Positions 21,870 through 32,572 of a stretch of 64,000 nt of DNA are shown here, piece by piece. Below the pieces are notes generated by a model, which did not search any database, was not told the origin of the DNA, and saw only the letters and a program-made list of their open reading frames with translations. Position 1 is the stretch's first letter; every line of letters begins with the position of its first letter. Made by a program: the position numbers and the translations under genes. The DNA comes from Prosapia bicincta (taxonomy: Eukaryota > Arthropoda > Insecta > Hemiptera > Cercopidae): positions 328,905,145 to 328,969,144 of the forward strand of contig JBAIZL010000002.1 of NCBI GenBank assembly GCA_036971475.1. The letters run 5' to 3'.

Positions 21870-22488
21870 AAGGTGTCAGCTTTCAAGAAGGTGCTCGCTT
21901 ACAAGAAGGCGTCTGCTTACAAGGAAGTGACAGCTTACAAGAAGGCGTCTGCTTACAAGAAGGTGTCCTCTTACAAAAAGTTCTATGCTTACAAGAAGGT
22001 GTGCTTACAAGAAGGTGTACTTGCAAAAAGGTGACTGATTTTAAGATGGTGACCGCTTACAAGAAGGTGCCTGCTTACAAGAAGGCGTCTGCTTACAAGA
22101 AGTTGTGCATACAAGAAGGTGACCGCTTACAAGAAGTTGTGCTTACAAGAAGGTGTGCTCACAAGAAGGTGACCGCTTACAAGAAAGATCCTGCTTACAA
22201 GAAGGCGTCTGCTTACAAGAGGTGTCCTCTTACAAAAAGTTGTATGCTTACAAGAAGGTGTACTTGCAAAAAGGTGACCGATTTTAAGGCGGTGACCGCT
22301 TACAAGAAGGTGTCTGCTTACAAGAAGGCGTCTGCTTACAAGAATGTGGGCTCACAAGAAGGTGACCACTTACAAGACGTCGTGCTTACAAGAAGGTGTC
22401 CGCTTACAAGAAGGCGTCCGCTTACAAGAAGGTGTCCGCTTACAAGAAAATGTATGCTTACAAGAATGTGTGCTTACAATAAGGTGAC
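21870..22488 (+). repeat. 18-bp minisatellite, left part
   Basis: Units of GCTTACAAGAAGGTGTCT, six codons long, so the array translates as AYKKVS-type hexapeptides (with QEGDRL and LTRRC in other frames). It ends in GTGAC at 22484-22488, where the Bel/Pao element inserted, and resumes at 28220. The 192-codon frame starting at 22001 runs out of the array into the LTR and is not a gene. Confidence 0.92.
22484..22488. repeat. Target site duplication GTGAC, left
   Basis: The 5 bases GTGAC immediately precede the LTR (TGGAGG...) and are repeated at 28220-28224. Five bp is usual for Bel/Pao insertions. Confidence 0.92.
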
Positions 22489-23262
22489 TGGAGGCGTCAG
22501 CTCCGCTAAAATATTAGAAAGAAGACGAAAGAGAGAGATAGTCGCGGTCGTTATTGTGATTGAAATTGTACATGAATAAAATTAAGGCTGGCGGCAAAAA
22601 TGACTAATCGACAAATAAACAGTGTTTATCACTAATTAAGCCTCGGGAAAAATAGGCACAAGTTTATGCTAAAAGTATTTGGAACTGATTAACACTTACC
22701 CTAAGCTGAACAAAGGGGTTGCGTGCGCGGGCGGTTTGATGTCTTCTGGACTTCTGCAGCAGGGCCCTGGGTGAAGTGGTGATGGTCAGACGGCTCGTGC
22801 TGTAAAACTTAATAAACGGAGTTCAATTCTAATACTATTCACAATTGAATAAGTCTTTAAATAAGCGCGAGCGACTCCGTAGCGACGGCTTGCAACGGCG
22901 AGGTTAAGGCGCATTCGAACACGGCACTTGGACTAAATAATGTACACTTTCGCGGTTAACGAGCATATAAAACAAGCACAACACGAAACACTTACATTTA
23001 GACATACGCGGGGCGAACTTAACGTCCACGAGGTTAGCAACTACGTTTAACACCTGCAACGGACGTGCTGGTCTGTTTACGGCAAGCAAAAGACTGGGGG
23101 TGGTGGAACTGTGTGTTAGGGTGGGGATTAGGCGCGCGACAAGGGACAACGTGGTCTTAAACTATCGACGATAAACCATAGATTGAGCTATCGATTAGAC
23201 AAGGCACAGGCTGATTAAGGTCGATACTGGAGCTGTTTAATCTACCAAAGCTGACTCCAACA
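22489..23262 (-). repeat. Bel/Pao LTR (3' LTR in sense orientation)
   Basis: 774 bp, matching 27446-28219 at all but one position seen. An 81-codon minus-strand frame (22904-23149) lies inside and recurs in the other LTR; I have no evidence that it is a gene. Confidence 0.93.
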
Positions 23263-23280
23263 TTCCGCCCACCAAAAACG
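23263..23280 (-). promoter_or_regulatory. Candidate polypurine tract of the Bel/Pao element
   Basis: On the sense (minus) strand the bases just before the 3' LTR read TTTTTGGTGGGCGGAA, a purine-rich stretch directly abutting TGTTGG. This is where plus-strand DNA synthesis is primed in LTR elements. Confidence 0.6.
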
Positions 23281-23645
23281 GATGTTTTTAATCCGCCAGG
23301 TGGGTAGAGGGCGAAGAACTAGAGAGCACCGGAGACCGAGGGTGCCGAAGAAGAAGTGGTCGGGGTACGAAGAAAGCAGAAAAGAGCAGATGAAGTGAAT
23401 AGCTCCATTAGCTGTGCTGAAGACAATAGACTACCGCCCACCCTGGATAACCACTGGGTGACGGTGAACGGGGTTGACTAGAAGAAGCGAGGTGCTGAAG
23501 ATGTAGCGAAGAAATCTATGGCGTTGAAGATACTTAAAGAAACGAGGTTGCACAAAATTGCTGAAGAGGCGAAGAAGTCGAGTGAGATTAAGAACTCGAG
23601 GAAACGCGGTTGTACCACACAGGTGCTGAAGAAGCGGTCAAGAGA
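23281..23645 (-). other. Bel/Pao 3' untranslated region
   Basis: Between the pol stop and the polypurine tract. It contains irregular repeats of a GAAGAAGCG/GCTGAAGA-like motif on the plus strand and no open frame of note. Confidence 0.5.
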
Positions 23646-26600
23646 TTAAGGTTGTAGCGGAAAGCCTACAAGCTTATGGACAGGTCGCTTTAATTGTCCA
23701 TGTGAGGTCTTGACGGTGACTACGCGGGTTATCCGGTCGGGTCCAGGGTGAAGACGTACGATCCGACCCATTGGCCAATGAAGAGGGCTCGGATGTTCTC
23801 CAGTGATAAATACAAGCTGACCCTCCTGGAGGGGTGAGGCGTCTTTGTTCCATTTACAGCGTTGAATCTGGGAGTGTAGGTATTGGGTAGACCAGGTTTT
23901 CCCAAACCGATTGGTCATCTGCTGTAGCATAGTCCATCGGGATTTGAGCGCGGGTTCAAAATGACATTCCTCAGGGAGTGCTAAAAGGGGACGGCCGATG
24001 AGAAAGTGTCCGGGCGTAAGGAACGAAGATCCTTCGTTGGGGTCAGGCGAGACCTCGAAAATAGGTCGACTGTTGAGAATGGCTTCGATGCGTATAAATA
24101 ACGTAGCTAACTCCTCGAGGTTCAATAACGTAGTGCCAAGAGTACGGCGTAGGAGCCCTTTGACGGATTTAACGGCAGCTTCCCAAAGTCCGCCGAAGTG
24201 TGGTGCGGCTGGAGGGTTGAAGTGCCATTCAACCCGTTGTGCGGCGAGCTTGCGTTGGATGATTGATTTGGATTGGTCGAGCATCCTATAGACCTCGTGC
24301 AGGCGGTTGGCGGCGCCGACAAAGTTGGTGCCATTATCTGAATAAATGTCTGTAGGCAGACCACGTCTTGCGACAAAACGCTGAAGCGCGGCGAGAAAAG
24401 CATCAGTAGAGAGGTCTGATACTACTTCCAAATGTACAGCCTTAGTGGCCATACAAACAAATAGGCATAAGTAAGCTTTCAGGATCTTTGCCGTACGAAG
24501 ATGGTTGGCCTTAGTGTCGAAAGGTCCAGCAAAGTCAATGCCTACCTTACAGAAAGGTGGCGACGGAGTGACGCGAGCAGACGGTAAAGCTGCCATCATA
24601 GGTGGCCGAGGTTTCGACTGCAGTCTAAAGCATCGCATGCAAGCATGAATGCGTTGTCGTAACAACGAACGTAGCGCAACGATCCAGAACTCACCATTGA
24701 TCATCGCTTGCGTGGTTCGCGGCCCAGCATGTAAGGCGAGGCGGTGATAATGATCGCATACAAGATTGACATAATGATGCCGCTTAGGCAGTAAAATGGC
24801 ATGTTTAGCTGCGTATGGTATATCAGCATGATTAAGACGTCCGCCCACCCTAAGTAGCCCCACTGAGTCGATAAAGGGCGTTAGGTTGCGAAGTTGAGCA
24901 CTGATCGGGACGCCGCGGTGTAGGCGTTGCAACGTTTCGCTGAAGGCTAGTTCTTGTACGAGCTTAACGCAAAGATTTCTGGCGTTCCTTAATTCTTGTA
25001 CTGAAGGTGCAGCGAATGAAATCTTGGCTACGGTGTTCTTGGCTTTGTATCGAGTGTTGTGACAATGGCTGGTAGACTGGGTCTTAACGCGGCAATTGTT
25101 AACGAAACGAAGCACGTAAGCGAAGACATGATGCAGCGTGGTGAGATTGGAATGACGCTCAATAACATTCAATAAGTGGTTAGGCGCTTGGACAGTCGCG
25201 CAGAGCACCTGAGGCTCGGTCTTGAGCTCGGTCAGGTCGCGGTTCGGTCCAGTTGGCTTAGACAAACGCCAAGAGGTAGTACATTGTAACGCCCATGGTG
25301 GTCCGTGCCACCACAGTGGATGTGTAGCAAACTGCGCGGGTAGACACCCACGGGAAGCAACGTCCACGGGGTTGTCAACAGTTGAGACGTGGTACCAATG
25401 ATTGGTCAAAGTGTTCGAGGTAATTTCAATAACACGGTTGGCAACGAAAGTTTTCAAAAGATGTGGCGGGGTGCTAAGCCAATGCAGCACAATTTCTGAG
25501 TCGGTGAAGAAAAGCGTAGTGTTGTCGGCCACAAAATTCACAGCAGGCTGAACAGACTTATAGAGCTTGGCCAGTAAGACGGCGCCGCAGAGCTCCATTC
25601 GAGGTATAGTGAGTGTTTTGACGGGAGCCACTCTGCTTTTAGCCTTTAGAAGGCTGACGGAAACTAAACCGTTCCATTCAGTTCGCAAGTAGATGGCGGC
25701 TGCGTAACCAGCTTCGGACCCATCACAGAAGCCTAATAAATGATGTTTGGCATCACGTGTGCCCACATGTCGAGGTATTTGAATGTCAGCTAACTTAGCG
25801 AAGTGGACAATGAAGCTGTCCCAACGACTGCGCAGCGCGGTTGGCAAAGGTTCATCCCATGGTAACCTTTCGAGCCACAATTGTTTCAAAAATGACTTGA
25901 TCCAAAATGTGATAGGCGTAAGGAAACCCAGTGGGTCGAAGGTGCGAGCGACATAAGAGAGAATGGTGCGTTTCGTAGGCACCGACACAAAGTTTTGAAT
26001 ACGATAAGAAAACGAGTCATTAACAGGATGCCATTGGAGTCCCAATATTTTAACAGCGGTAGAGTCGTCTTGGAATAGCAACGGGTGCTCCAGGTGAGAA
26101 GATGGCAGCGTCGACAGCAGCGCGGGATCGCTGGAAGACCATTTCCTGAGCTCTAGTCCTGCCAGTGCAAAGATGTTAATAAGTTGCCGTATTAATTCCT
26201 GGGCGTCCTCGGACGTATCGGCGCCAGTGACTACATCATCAACGTACGTTTGATGAATAATGGCATGCGACGCAGCAGGGTAACAGTCGCCCTCATCTTT
26301 GACGAGTTGTTCGAGTGTACGTAGGGCTAAATAAGCAGACGGGGTAAGCCCGTAAGTGACAGTGGCTAGTTCATACTCCATCAGTGGAGAATGAGGAGTC
26401 GGCCTGTACAAAATGTGCTGATGACGACGATCATCCTTGCGTACGGCAATTTGGCGGTACATCATTTTAAGATCCGCACAGACGGCGTGAACAAACAATC
26501 GAAACGAGATAATAACGTTGGACAGGTCCCTTTGTAACTTAGGGCCAGCCAGCAATTGCTGGTTTAAAGAATGCGCGTTGCAATCAGGCGCAGAAGCATT

Positions 26601-27404
26601 GAAAACTACTCGTAATTTAGTAGTAGAACTATCGGCCTTGAAGACGCAATGATGTGGTATTAAATAATTCGAAGGCTTAACGGCAGGGTACATATGACCT
26701 AAAGTCATATATTCTTTCATGAACTGATGATATTGTCGTGAGACATCCGGTTGTCGGCTCAGACGGCGTTCCAGAGCATGATAACTAGCAAGAGCGACAT
26801 TACGGTTTGACTTAAGTTCGACGGCGTCAGGTTTAAAAGGCAAAGCTACGACATATCTCCCAGTGGCGTCACGTTCAGTAGTGGTGGCAAATAAATTTTC
26901 GCAGAGCTGCTCATCCGGGCTCAACAAGTTAGACTCGTTTACCTCTTCGATTTCCCAAAATCGTCGCATGTTTTCGTCGATAGACTTGAGCGAGGTGATA
27001 AACACGCGTGGTTGTTGTGGCGTACTGTAAGGTACAGATCCCATAATGACCCAACCTAAAAGTGTGTTAAGTGCCGATGATTGGCCATGAATGATGGTAC
27101 GAGGCCCGTTGATAATTATTTGCGTGAAGACATCGGCGCCCAGTATAATGTCAACAGGGGCAGGTAAGTCGAACTGAGGATCAGCTAACGGTAAGTGCTG
27201 ATATTGAGCGCTTAAAGCAGAGGATAATTTATCAGCTGACAGCGGGTCAGTTATATGGTTAAGCACAGCGGCTTCCGTAGTCAGCATGACGCCCGCGTCA
27301 TGTCGTGAGAATAAAATTAAAGTTACGTATTCGTAAATACGTGTAGACTTGGCAGCGACGCCAATCAAAGACAGGTTCGATCTCCGAGTAGGCAGGCTCA
27401 ACAT
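23646..27404 (-). CDS. pol: Bel/Pao pol polyprotein (late protease, RT, RNase H, integrase), 5'-truncated
   Basis: 1252 codons with no stop. In order: the protease C-terminal part (ILGADVF, about 87-93); reverse transcriptase with the first Asp in CADLKMMYRQ (D311) and catalytic YVDD at 387-390; RNase H with D561 (CDGSEAG), E604 (RMELCG), D635 (FTDSE) and D681; integrase with an HHCC-type zinc region (His 885-892, C922, C925) and a DDE triad D957 (GIDFAGP), D1023 (SDNGTNF) and E1075 (GLWEAAVKSVK); and a C-terminal domain of the DUF5641 type. The frame stays open upstream of this ATG to the LTR edge at 27445, reading GSQISAI, the sequence that follows the catalytic Asp in relatives. The ATG is therefore internal and the catalytic Asp codon falls on the deletion junction. 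Gag is absent. RT, RNase H and integrase look intact in their key residues, but protease and particle formation would have to come from another copy. Confidence 0.92.
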   Translation of the reverse strand: MLSLPTRRSNLSLIGVAAKSTRIYEYVTLILFSRHDAGVMLTTEAAVLNHITDPLSADKLSSALSAQYQHLPLADPQFDLPAPVDIILGADVFTQIIINGPRTIIHGQSSALNTLLGWVIMGSVPYSTPQQPRVFITSLKSIDENMRRFWEIEEVNESNLLSPDEQLCENLFATTTERDATGRYVVALPFKPDAVELKSNRNVALASYHALERRLSRQPDVSRQYHQFMKEYMTLGHMYPAVKPSNYLIPHHCVFKADSSTTKLRVVFNASAPDCNAHSLNQQLLAGPKLQRDLSNVIISFRLFVHAVCADLKMMYRQIAVRKDDRRHQHILYRPTPHSPLMEYELATVTYGLTPSAYLALRTLEQLVKDEGDCYPAASHAIIHQTYVDDVVTGADTSEDAQELIRQLINIFALAGLELRKWSSSDPALLSTLPSSHLEHPLLFQDDSTAVKILGLQWHPVNDSFSYRIQNFVSVPTKRTILSYVARTFDPLGFLTPITFWIKSFLKQLWLERLPWDEPLPTALRSRWDSFIVHFAKLADIQIPRHVGTRDAKHHLLGFCDGSEAGYAAAIYLRTEWNGLVSVSLLKAKSRVAPVKTLTIPRMELCGAVLLAKLYKSVQPAVNFVADNTTLFFTDSEIVLHWLSTPPHLLKTFVANRVIEITSNTLTNHWYHVSTVDNPVDVASRGCLPAQFATHPLWWHGPPWALQCTTSWRLSKPTGPNRDLTELKTEPQVLCATVQAPNHLLNVIERHSNLTTLHHVFAYVLRFVNNCRVKTQSTSHCHNTRYKAKNTVAKISFAAPSVQELRNARNLCVKLVQELAFSETLQRLHRGVPISAQLRNLTPFIDSVGLLRVGGRLNHADIPYAAKHAILLPKRHHYVNLVCDHYHRLALHAGPRTTQAMINGEFWIVALRSLLRQRIHACMRCFRLQSKPRPPMMAALPSARVTPSPPFCKVGIDFAGPFDTKANHLRTAKILKAYLCLFVCMATKAVHLEVVSDLSTDAFLAALQRFVARRGLPTDIYSDNGTNFVGAANRLHEVYRMLDQSKSIIQRKLAAQRVEWHFNPPAAPHFGGLWEAAVKSVKGLLRRTLGTTLLNLEELATLFIRIEAILNSRPIFEVSPDPNEGSSFLTPGHFLIGRPLLALPEECHFEPALKSRWTMLQQMTNRFGKTWSTQYLHSQIQRCKWNKDASPLQEGQLVFITGEHPSPLHWPMGRIVRLHPGPDRITRVVTVKTSHGQLKRPVHKLVGFPLQP

Positions 27405-27445
27405 ATCGCTAGCTTGTTTCGTAATGGCAGATATCTGACTGCCGG

Positions 27446-28219
27446 TGGAGGCGTCAGCTCCGCTAAAATATTAGAAAGAAGACGAAAGAGAGAGATAGTC
27501 GCGGTCGTTATTGTGATTGAAATTGTACATGAATAAAATTAAGGCTGGCGGCAAAAATGACTAATCGACAAATAAACAGTGTTTATCACTAATTAAGCCT
27601 CGGGAAAAATAGGCACAAGTTTATGCTAAAAGTATTTGGAACTGATTAACACTTACCCTAAGCTGAACAAAGGGGTTGCGTGCGCGGGCGGTTTGATGTC
27701 TTCTGGACTTCTGCAGCAGGGCCCTGGGTGAAGTGGTGATGGTCAGACGGCTCGTGCTGTAAAACTTAATAAACGGAGTTCAATTCTAATACTATTCACA
27801 ATTGAATAAGTCTTTAAATAAGCGCGAGCGACTCCGTAGCGACGGCTTGCAACGGCGAGGTTAAGGCGCATTCGAACACGGCACTTGGACTAAATAATGT
27901 ACACTTTCGCGGTTAACGAGCATATAAAACAAGCACAACACGAAACACTTACATTTAGACATACGCGGGGCGAACTTAACGTCCACGAGGTTAGCAACTA
28001 CGTTTAACACCTGCAACGGACGTGCTGGTCTGTTTACGGCAAGCAAAAGACTGGGGGTGGTGGAACTGTGTGTTAGGGTGGGGATTAGGCGCGCGACAAG
28101 GGACAACGTGGTCTTAAACTATCGACGATAAACCATAGATTGAGCTATCGATTAGACAAGGCACAGGCTGATTAAGGTCGATACTGGAGCTGTTTAATCT
28201 ATCAAAGCTGACTCCAACA
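27446..28219 (-). repeat. Bel/Pao LTR (5' LTR in sense orientation)
   Basis: 774-bp direct repeat of 22489-23262. Its inner edge at 27446 joins protease coding sequence with no primer-binding site between them. Confidence 0.93.
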
Positions 28220-28960
28220 GTGACCGCTTACAAGAAGTTGTGCTTACAAGAAGGTATGCTCACAAGAAGGTGCCTGCTTACAAGAAGGCGTCTGTTCAAA
28301 AGAAGTTGTGCTTACAAGAAGGTGACCGCATACAAGAAGGTGTCTGCTCACAAGAATGTGTGCTCACAAGAAGGTAACCACTTACAAGGCGTCTGCTTAC
28401 AAGAAGTTGTGCTTACAAGAAGGTGACCGCTTACAAGAAGGTGACTGCTTACAAGGTGTCCGCTTACAATAAGGTGTGTTTACAAGAAGCTGACCGCTTT
28501 TAAGAATGTGTCTTCTTACAAAACGGCGTCTACTTGCAAACTAATGGAAGGCATAAAGCTCAAAAAGGTCTCCGATTCCAGGAAGGTGTATGCTTACATG
28601 AAGGTTTGCTTAGAAGAAGGTGTGCTTACAAGACTGTCCGCTTACAAGAAGGTGTCTGCTTATAAACGTATGGAACGCATAAACCTCAAAAAGGTCTCAG
28701 ATTCCAGGATGTTGTCTGCTTACAAGAATGTGCCTGATTACAAGAAGGTGTCTGTTTACATCAAGGTGTTTGCTTACAAGAAGGTGTCTACTTACAAAAA
28801 TATGCCCGCTTACAAGAAGATGTCTGCTTACAAGAATGTGTCTTATTACAAAAAGGTGACTGTTTACATTAGGTTTCTGCTTATAAGAATATGTCTGATT
28901 ACAATGAGGGGACTGTTTACGAGCATGTGTTTGCTTATAAGAATGTGTTTACATACAATA
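28220..28960 (+). repeat. 18-bp minisatellite, right part
   Basis: It starts with the duplicated GTGAC (28220-28224) and continues the GCTTACAAGAAGGTG array interrupted at 22488. It becomes degenerate after about 28540. The 151-codon frame at 28508-28963 is a translation of the array. Confidence 0.9.
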
Positions 28961-29385
28961 TGATGTTTATTGTTTTCTAGTTGTTTTCTATTGTGATGTC
29001 TTGTTTTTCTAGCAGAAATTACGAACAAGTTTTAGGAATTTTATTCAAGTTTTTATATTAATATCATTTTCTGTTCCAAATACCTTCCAGGTACAATGTT
29101 ACCACAGTAGAGAGTAGGTGTGTTTCTGGTAGGCCTAAGCATCTCTGTCTTCTGGTCATGTTCGCCCCGTATCCATTATCATGGAAGTATTTATATACTT
29201 GCTTCACTAGTTCCAACAAATATTACTTTTCCAACTTTCCATCCTGCAGTGTAAGGGGTAGCTGCCTGTGTTATCACCAGAGGCAGGTCTGTAACGTTCT
29301 TTATATTGTTACATTACCTGTACTACAACACGTTTCTTACCCCGCATAGCATGTAGGAATAAAGAGTATAGGAGCCATTATCACT
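28961..29385. other. Unassigned sequence
   Basis: No gene recognised. One TAGGCCTA near 29131. Confidence 0.4.
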
Positions 29386-29567
29386 GAGAGAGATCGCTGC
29401 TTTGAGAACTGTGACGTCACACTGAGCCTGGTTCACCCACCTCGTCAATCTGGATACCATTATCGCGTCACTTTGTGAGAGAGATTTCTGCTTTGAGAAC
29501 TGTGACGTCACACTGAGCCTAGTTTATCCACCTGGTCAATCTGGATACCATTACTGCGTCACTTGAT
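29386..29567. repeat. 91-bp tandem duplication
   Basis: Two copies starting at 29386 and 29477 (GAGAGAGAT...CTGCTTTGAGAACTG), about 90 percent alike by eye. Each contains TGACGTCA, the palindromic CRE/ATF core. Confidence 0.9.
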
Positions 29568-30615
29568 AATTTCACTAAAACAAAGTAAGATTAAGATTGT
29601 CCATATTTAATTTGAGTGTAGAAAATAAAATCGCATTAAAGTATGATCAGTACGTTACAGTGGGCCATGTAGCTCCGGGGCTTTGTGTCGTGCCAAACCA
29701 ACATGTATTGGAGTAATTATTTGTGAGATTACGCCAAGTGTCTGAGCACCGAGGCGAGGAAACCCGTATGTAGACTATCATAACTTTGATACTCCTTCGC
29801 GGCCGAAACTAGCGATTGGAAGTAGCAAAACCGTTCGTGAGGCATATTACTACGTCTACACTCTATTACCGATAATTTGGTTGCAGTGTGTTGTATTCGC
29901 CACCAATGGAGCCATAGGACGTCTCACGCACTGTAGCTAGCTCATTATCCTCATGACCGGACTTATATAGTCGCGTCCGATATGGACAGCATTCACACAA
30001 GTAGAGGAAAATTGCCCCCTCTTCCCACTTCCGCGTCACGTGACCAATTACCTTGCCATTGTACAATGGGATGCTGCTTAAAGAGGTCACGCGACGCCCG
30101 GCTAGTATCTCCTTGCTTCAGCTTCCGGATCACAACCATTTCTAACGATATTTTCTGGACGTCAGATTGAATTTATTTCTACATTAAACAGTTTTCGCAC
30201 CACCTTAAGTAACATTTACTCTATATTCTCTTTATTATAATACAGAAAAAGGCTTCTTCGCTTTTGTTAAGGACCTGATCGCGGGAGTGAGTAACCCTGA
30301 TTTTCATCAAATTAAAACTTGGCATAATTGAGCGTTTTCGGGCTTCAATGATATTGAAAATATTTGGAAATATCCCAATTTGACCAATCCAGGAATCTTA
30401 TGCCTCCCCGACCACAATAACATTGACATATTCTTTTTATCTTACTCCATTAGACATTATAAATACAACACTGACGCCATTTGTGTAACATTCATTTTTC
30501 GTACTTCGCAAAAATCAACCTTAGGTCAGGTAAAGTACAAAAACTTGGTCATTTTCATTTTATTTTATTAAATGTTTTCAATTTTATTGTAAAACAATCT
30601 ACTGCTCGATTTGGT
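29568..30615. other. Unassigned sequence
   Basis: No recognisable protein or repeat. 29860-30170 is relatively GC-rich with short open frames on both strands; none resembles a known domain. Confidence 0.4.
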
Positions 30616-30617
30616 CT

Positions 30618-30815
30618 GAGTGTTTGCGTGGGTAAGTGGATGTAAGTGAGTATACGTGTGTAGCCTATATGTGAGAGTTTGGTGGGGTGCGCGCGTGTGT
30701 GGATGTAGTATGTGTGCTCGCGAGTGCGCGTGTGCGTACGCGTGTGTATGTGTTTGTGTGTGCGCGCGAGCGTGTGTACTTGTACCCGCACGCGCGTGTC
30801 TGTGTGTGTCGTCTT
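30618..30815. repeat. GT/CG-rich alternating purine-pyrimidine tract
   Basis: About 200 bp of GTGTG and GCGCGC runs, densest at 30685-30812. The minus-strand 102-codon frame (HTHTRT...) is a low-complexity translation. Confidence 0.85.
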
Positions 30816-31029
30816 CTCACTCACCAGGATGATCCAACAATACATTGGTAACTGTTCCTTCAACCCATGAGTGGCTCTTCCTGCAGCCCTTGGGTGGTTG
30901 TCCTACAATGCAACTAATAAGACATGACCCACCCCAATGTGGAAAAATTGTTTTCATTTTGAAACTGCCACAAATATGTATTAATTATTCTTCAGACAAC
31001 ATTTCGTGTCAGAGTTGATAAGTTTTGAA

Positions 31030-31335
31030 AGCCAAGTCACAGACCTATCAGCAAGTCACAGACCTATCAGAGAGTCACAGCCCTGTCAGCAAGCCACATA
31101 TCTGTGTAGCAAGTAACAGAACTGCAGCAAATCACAGACCTGTCTGCAAGTCATAAACCTGTTAGTTAGTCACAGACAGGTCTACAAGTCATATCACAAA
31201 CCTGTCAGTAAGTCACAGATCTGTCAGCAAGCCACAGACCTGTCATCCAGTTAGACACCTGTCAGGAAGTCACAGACCAGTCACCAAGTCACAACACGTC
31301 AGCAAGTTCAGACATGGTAGAAAGTCACAGGCCTA
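31030..31335. repeat. ~19-20-bp degenerate minisatellite
   Basis: Units of AAGTCACAGACCTGTCAGC, about 15 copies with many substitutions. Confidence 0.85.
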
Positions 31336-32572
31336 ACTTAAAGTTAGGACACTCTAAGGAGAACGATTGGATCTTGGACCTGTTTCACAAACTTATCGAA
31401 GATTCAGTCATAGTATTTCTCTCTTGACCCTAATATTCTTGTGTTTCACATCAAGATTTTTGAAATTCTTATTATTTTTCCTCAAACAAGATGATTTTTA
31501 CTAAATAGGGTCCATGCCATTTTACTATTTTTTTCGTAATAAATATAAAATTATTTTACTTTATAATTAATAATAGTTTAACTCTATATGCCTAAATCAA
31601 GCCCAAAATTAGGCTATATTCTATCGGCCTACATTCTCCACACAATGTAAGAGAGAAAGCCAGGACAATACATAACCTAAACTGCAATGTGAGGCGTTAC
31701 AAGCCTGAAGCAATGAGATGCTGTGGCGTTATTAACTCACTACGAGGATAAAACGACCGATCGCACTAGCTATTGTTCCTTAGCAAGCAAATGATGCATT
31801 TACTTCACAATCATGCAATAATTGTCTTGGTTTCACAACGACTTGTTTCAAAATGGCTGCTGAGGGTAGCTTCCCTTCCCCCTTCTCACGAGGAAATGCT
31901 TTTCAAAGCATTTTACGTCTGTATATATGTGTATGGAGTGAAAAGCAGTCATTCAAAGCACAGCCCCCTCAAAGAAAATCGTTCCAAATTATTCGGTCTG
32001 CGAGGAAACGCGTTGAGGGCGAGAGGGTGGGGTGGGGGTGATAAATATCGATCCCGGCTGGAGGAGATAACTACACTCGGATAAATCCGGACGAATGTAT
32101 CGAGATTCGATTTCTAGCAATTTCCAACTTAGTGCCAAGTACGCAGTATTATCGTCTTGTGTAAAGACCAGCATTTCTTGGTTGTTTCTTTGGAGTTTTA
32201 TTGTAGCCGTTTATTAGATCACCGATATTCCTTATTATTAAAACAAAAGCAAGTAATTTCGCTAACGTTTGATATAAGTTTATAATCACTCTATGTTCCA
32301 GAAGGCCTATAGTTTTCTCCCTCTTCTAACATTACAATATTTTCTTTTGTTGACACGTTTCGGAATCACTCAATTTTCAAAACATAAATAGTAGGCTACT
32401 CTTTAAGTTTTATTGAAGTACAATTTAAGTTTTAAAAATGTACTTATTTTGAAACGCGTCATCAAAGGAAAATATTGTAATGTTAATGGAAAGGCAGAAA
32501 AATGTAGGCTACTCGAATAGGGTAATACACAAATTTCTAACAGAATTAAAGAGGGGTAGGCCTATATTACGA
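31336..32572. other. Unassigned sequence
   Basis: Short open frames around 31773-32174 occur on both strands, but none shows a recognisable domain, signal peptide or splice-supported structure. Confidence 0.4.

Larger units (their letters stand above)
22489..28219 (-). mobile_element. Bel/Pao LTR retrotransposon with deleted 5' internal region
   Basis: It is 5731 bp, bounded by 774-bp direct LTRs (22489-23262 and 27446-28219) that begin TG and end CA and differ at one position that I can see (23245 C versus 28202 T). A perfect 5-bp duplication flanks it. Transcription is on the minus strand, so the right LTR is the 5' LTR. The internal region of about 4.2 kb encodes a 1252-residue pol from late protease to the integrase C-terminus. 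The primer-binding site, gag and the first part of protease are missing: protease sequence abuts the LTR directly. Near-identical LTRs imply a recent insertion. It landed in an 18-bp minisatellite. Confidence 0.92.

Noticed and set aside
22001..22579. 192-codon frame rich in AYKKV/LTRRC
   Set aside because: It is the 18-bp minisatellite read in frame and continues into the Bel/Pao LTR, so it cannot be an original gene.
22904..23149. 81-codon frame in the Bel/Pao LTR, repeated at 27861-28106
   Set aside because: Duplicated only because the LTR is duplicated; no recognisable domain and no support as a gene.
24122..24403. Frames at 23998-24291 (+) and 24122-24403 (-) within pol
   Set aside because: Shadow frames of the integrase coding sequence.
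28508..28963. 151-codon repetitive frame
   Set aside because: Translation of the degenerate right part of the 18-bp array; no start context or domain.
30555..30863. 102-codon His/Thr/Arg-rich frame
   Set aside because: Translation of a GT/CG simple-sequence tract.
31773..32084. 103-codon plus-strand frame as a possible host exon
   Set aside because: Overlapping frames of similar length on both strands, no domain, and no convincing splice signals.
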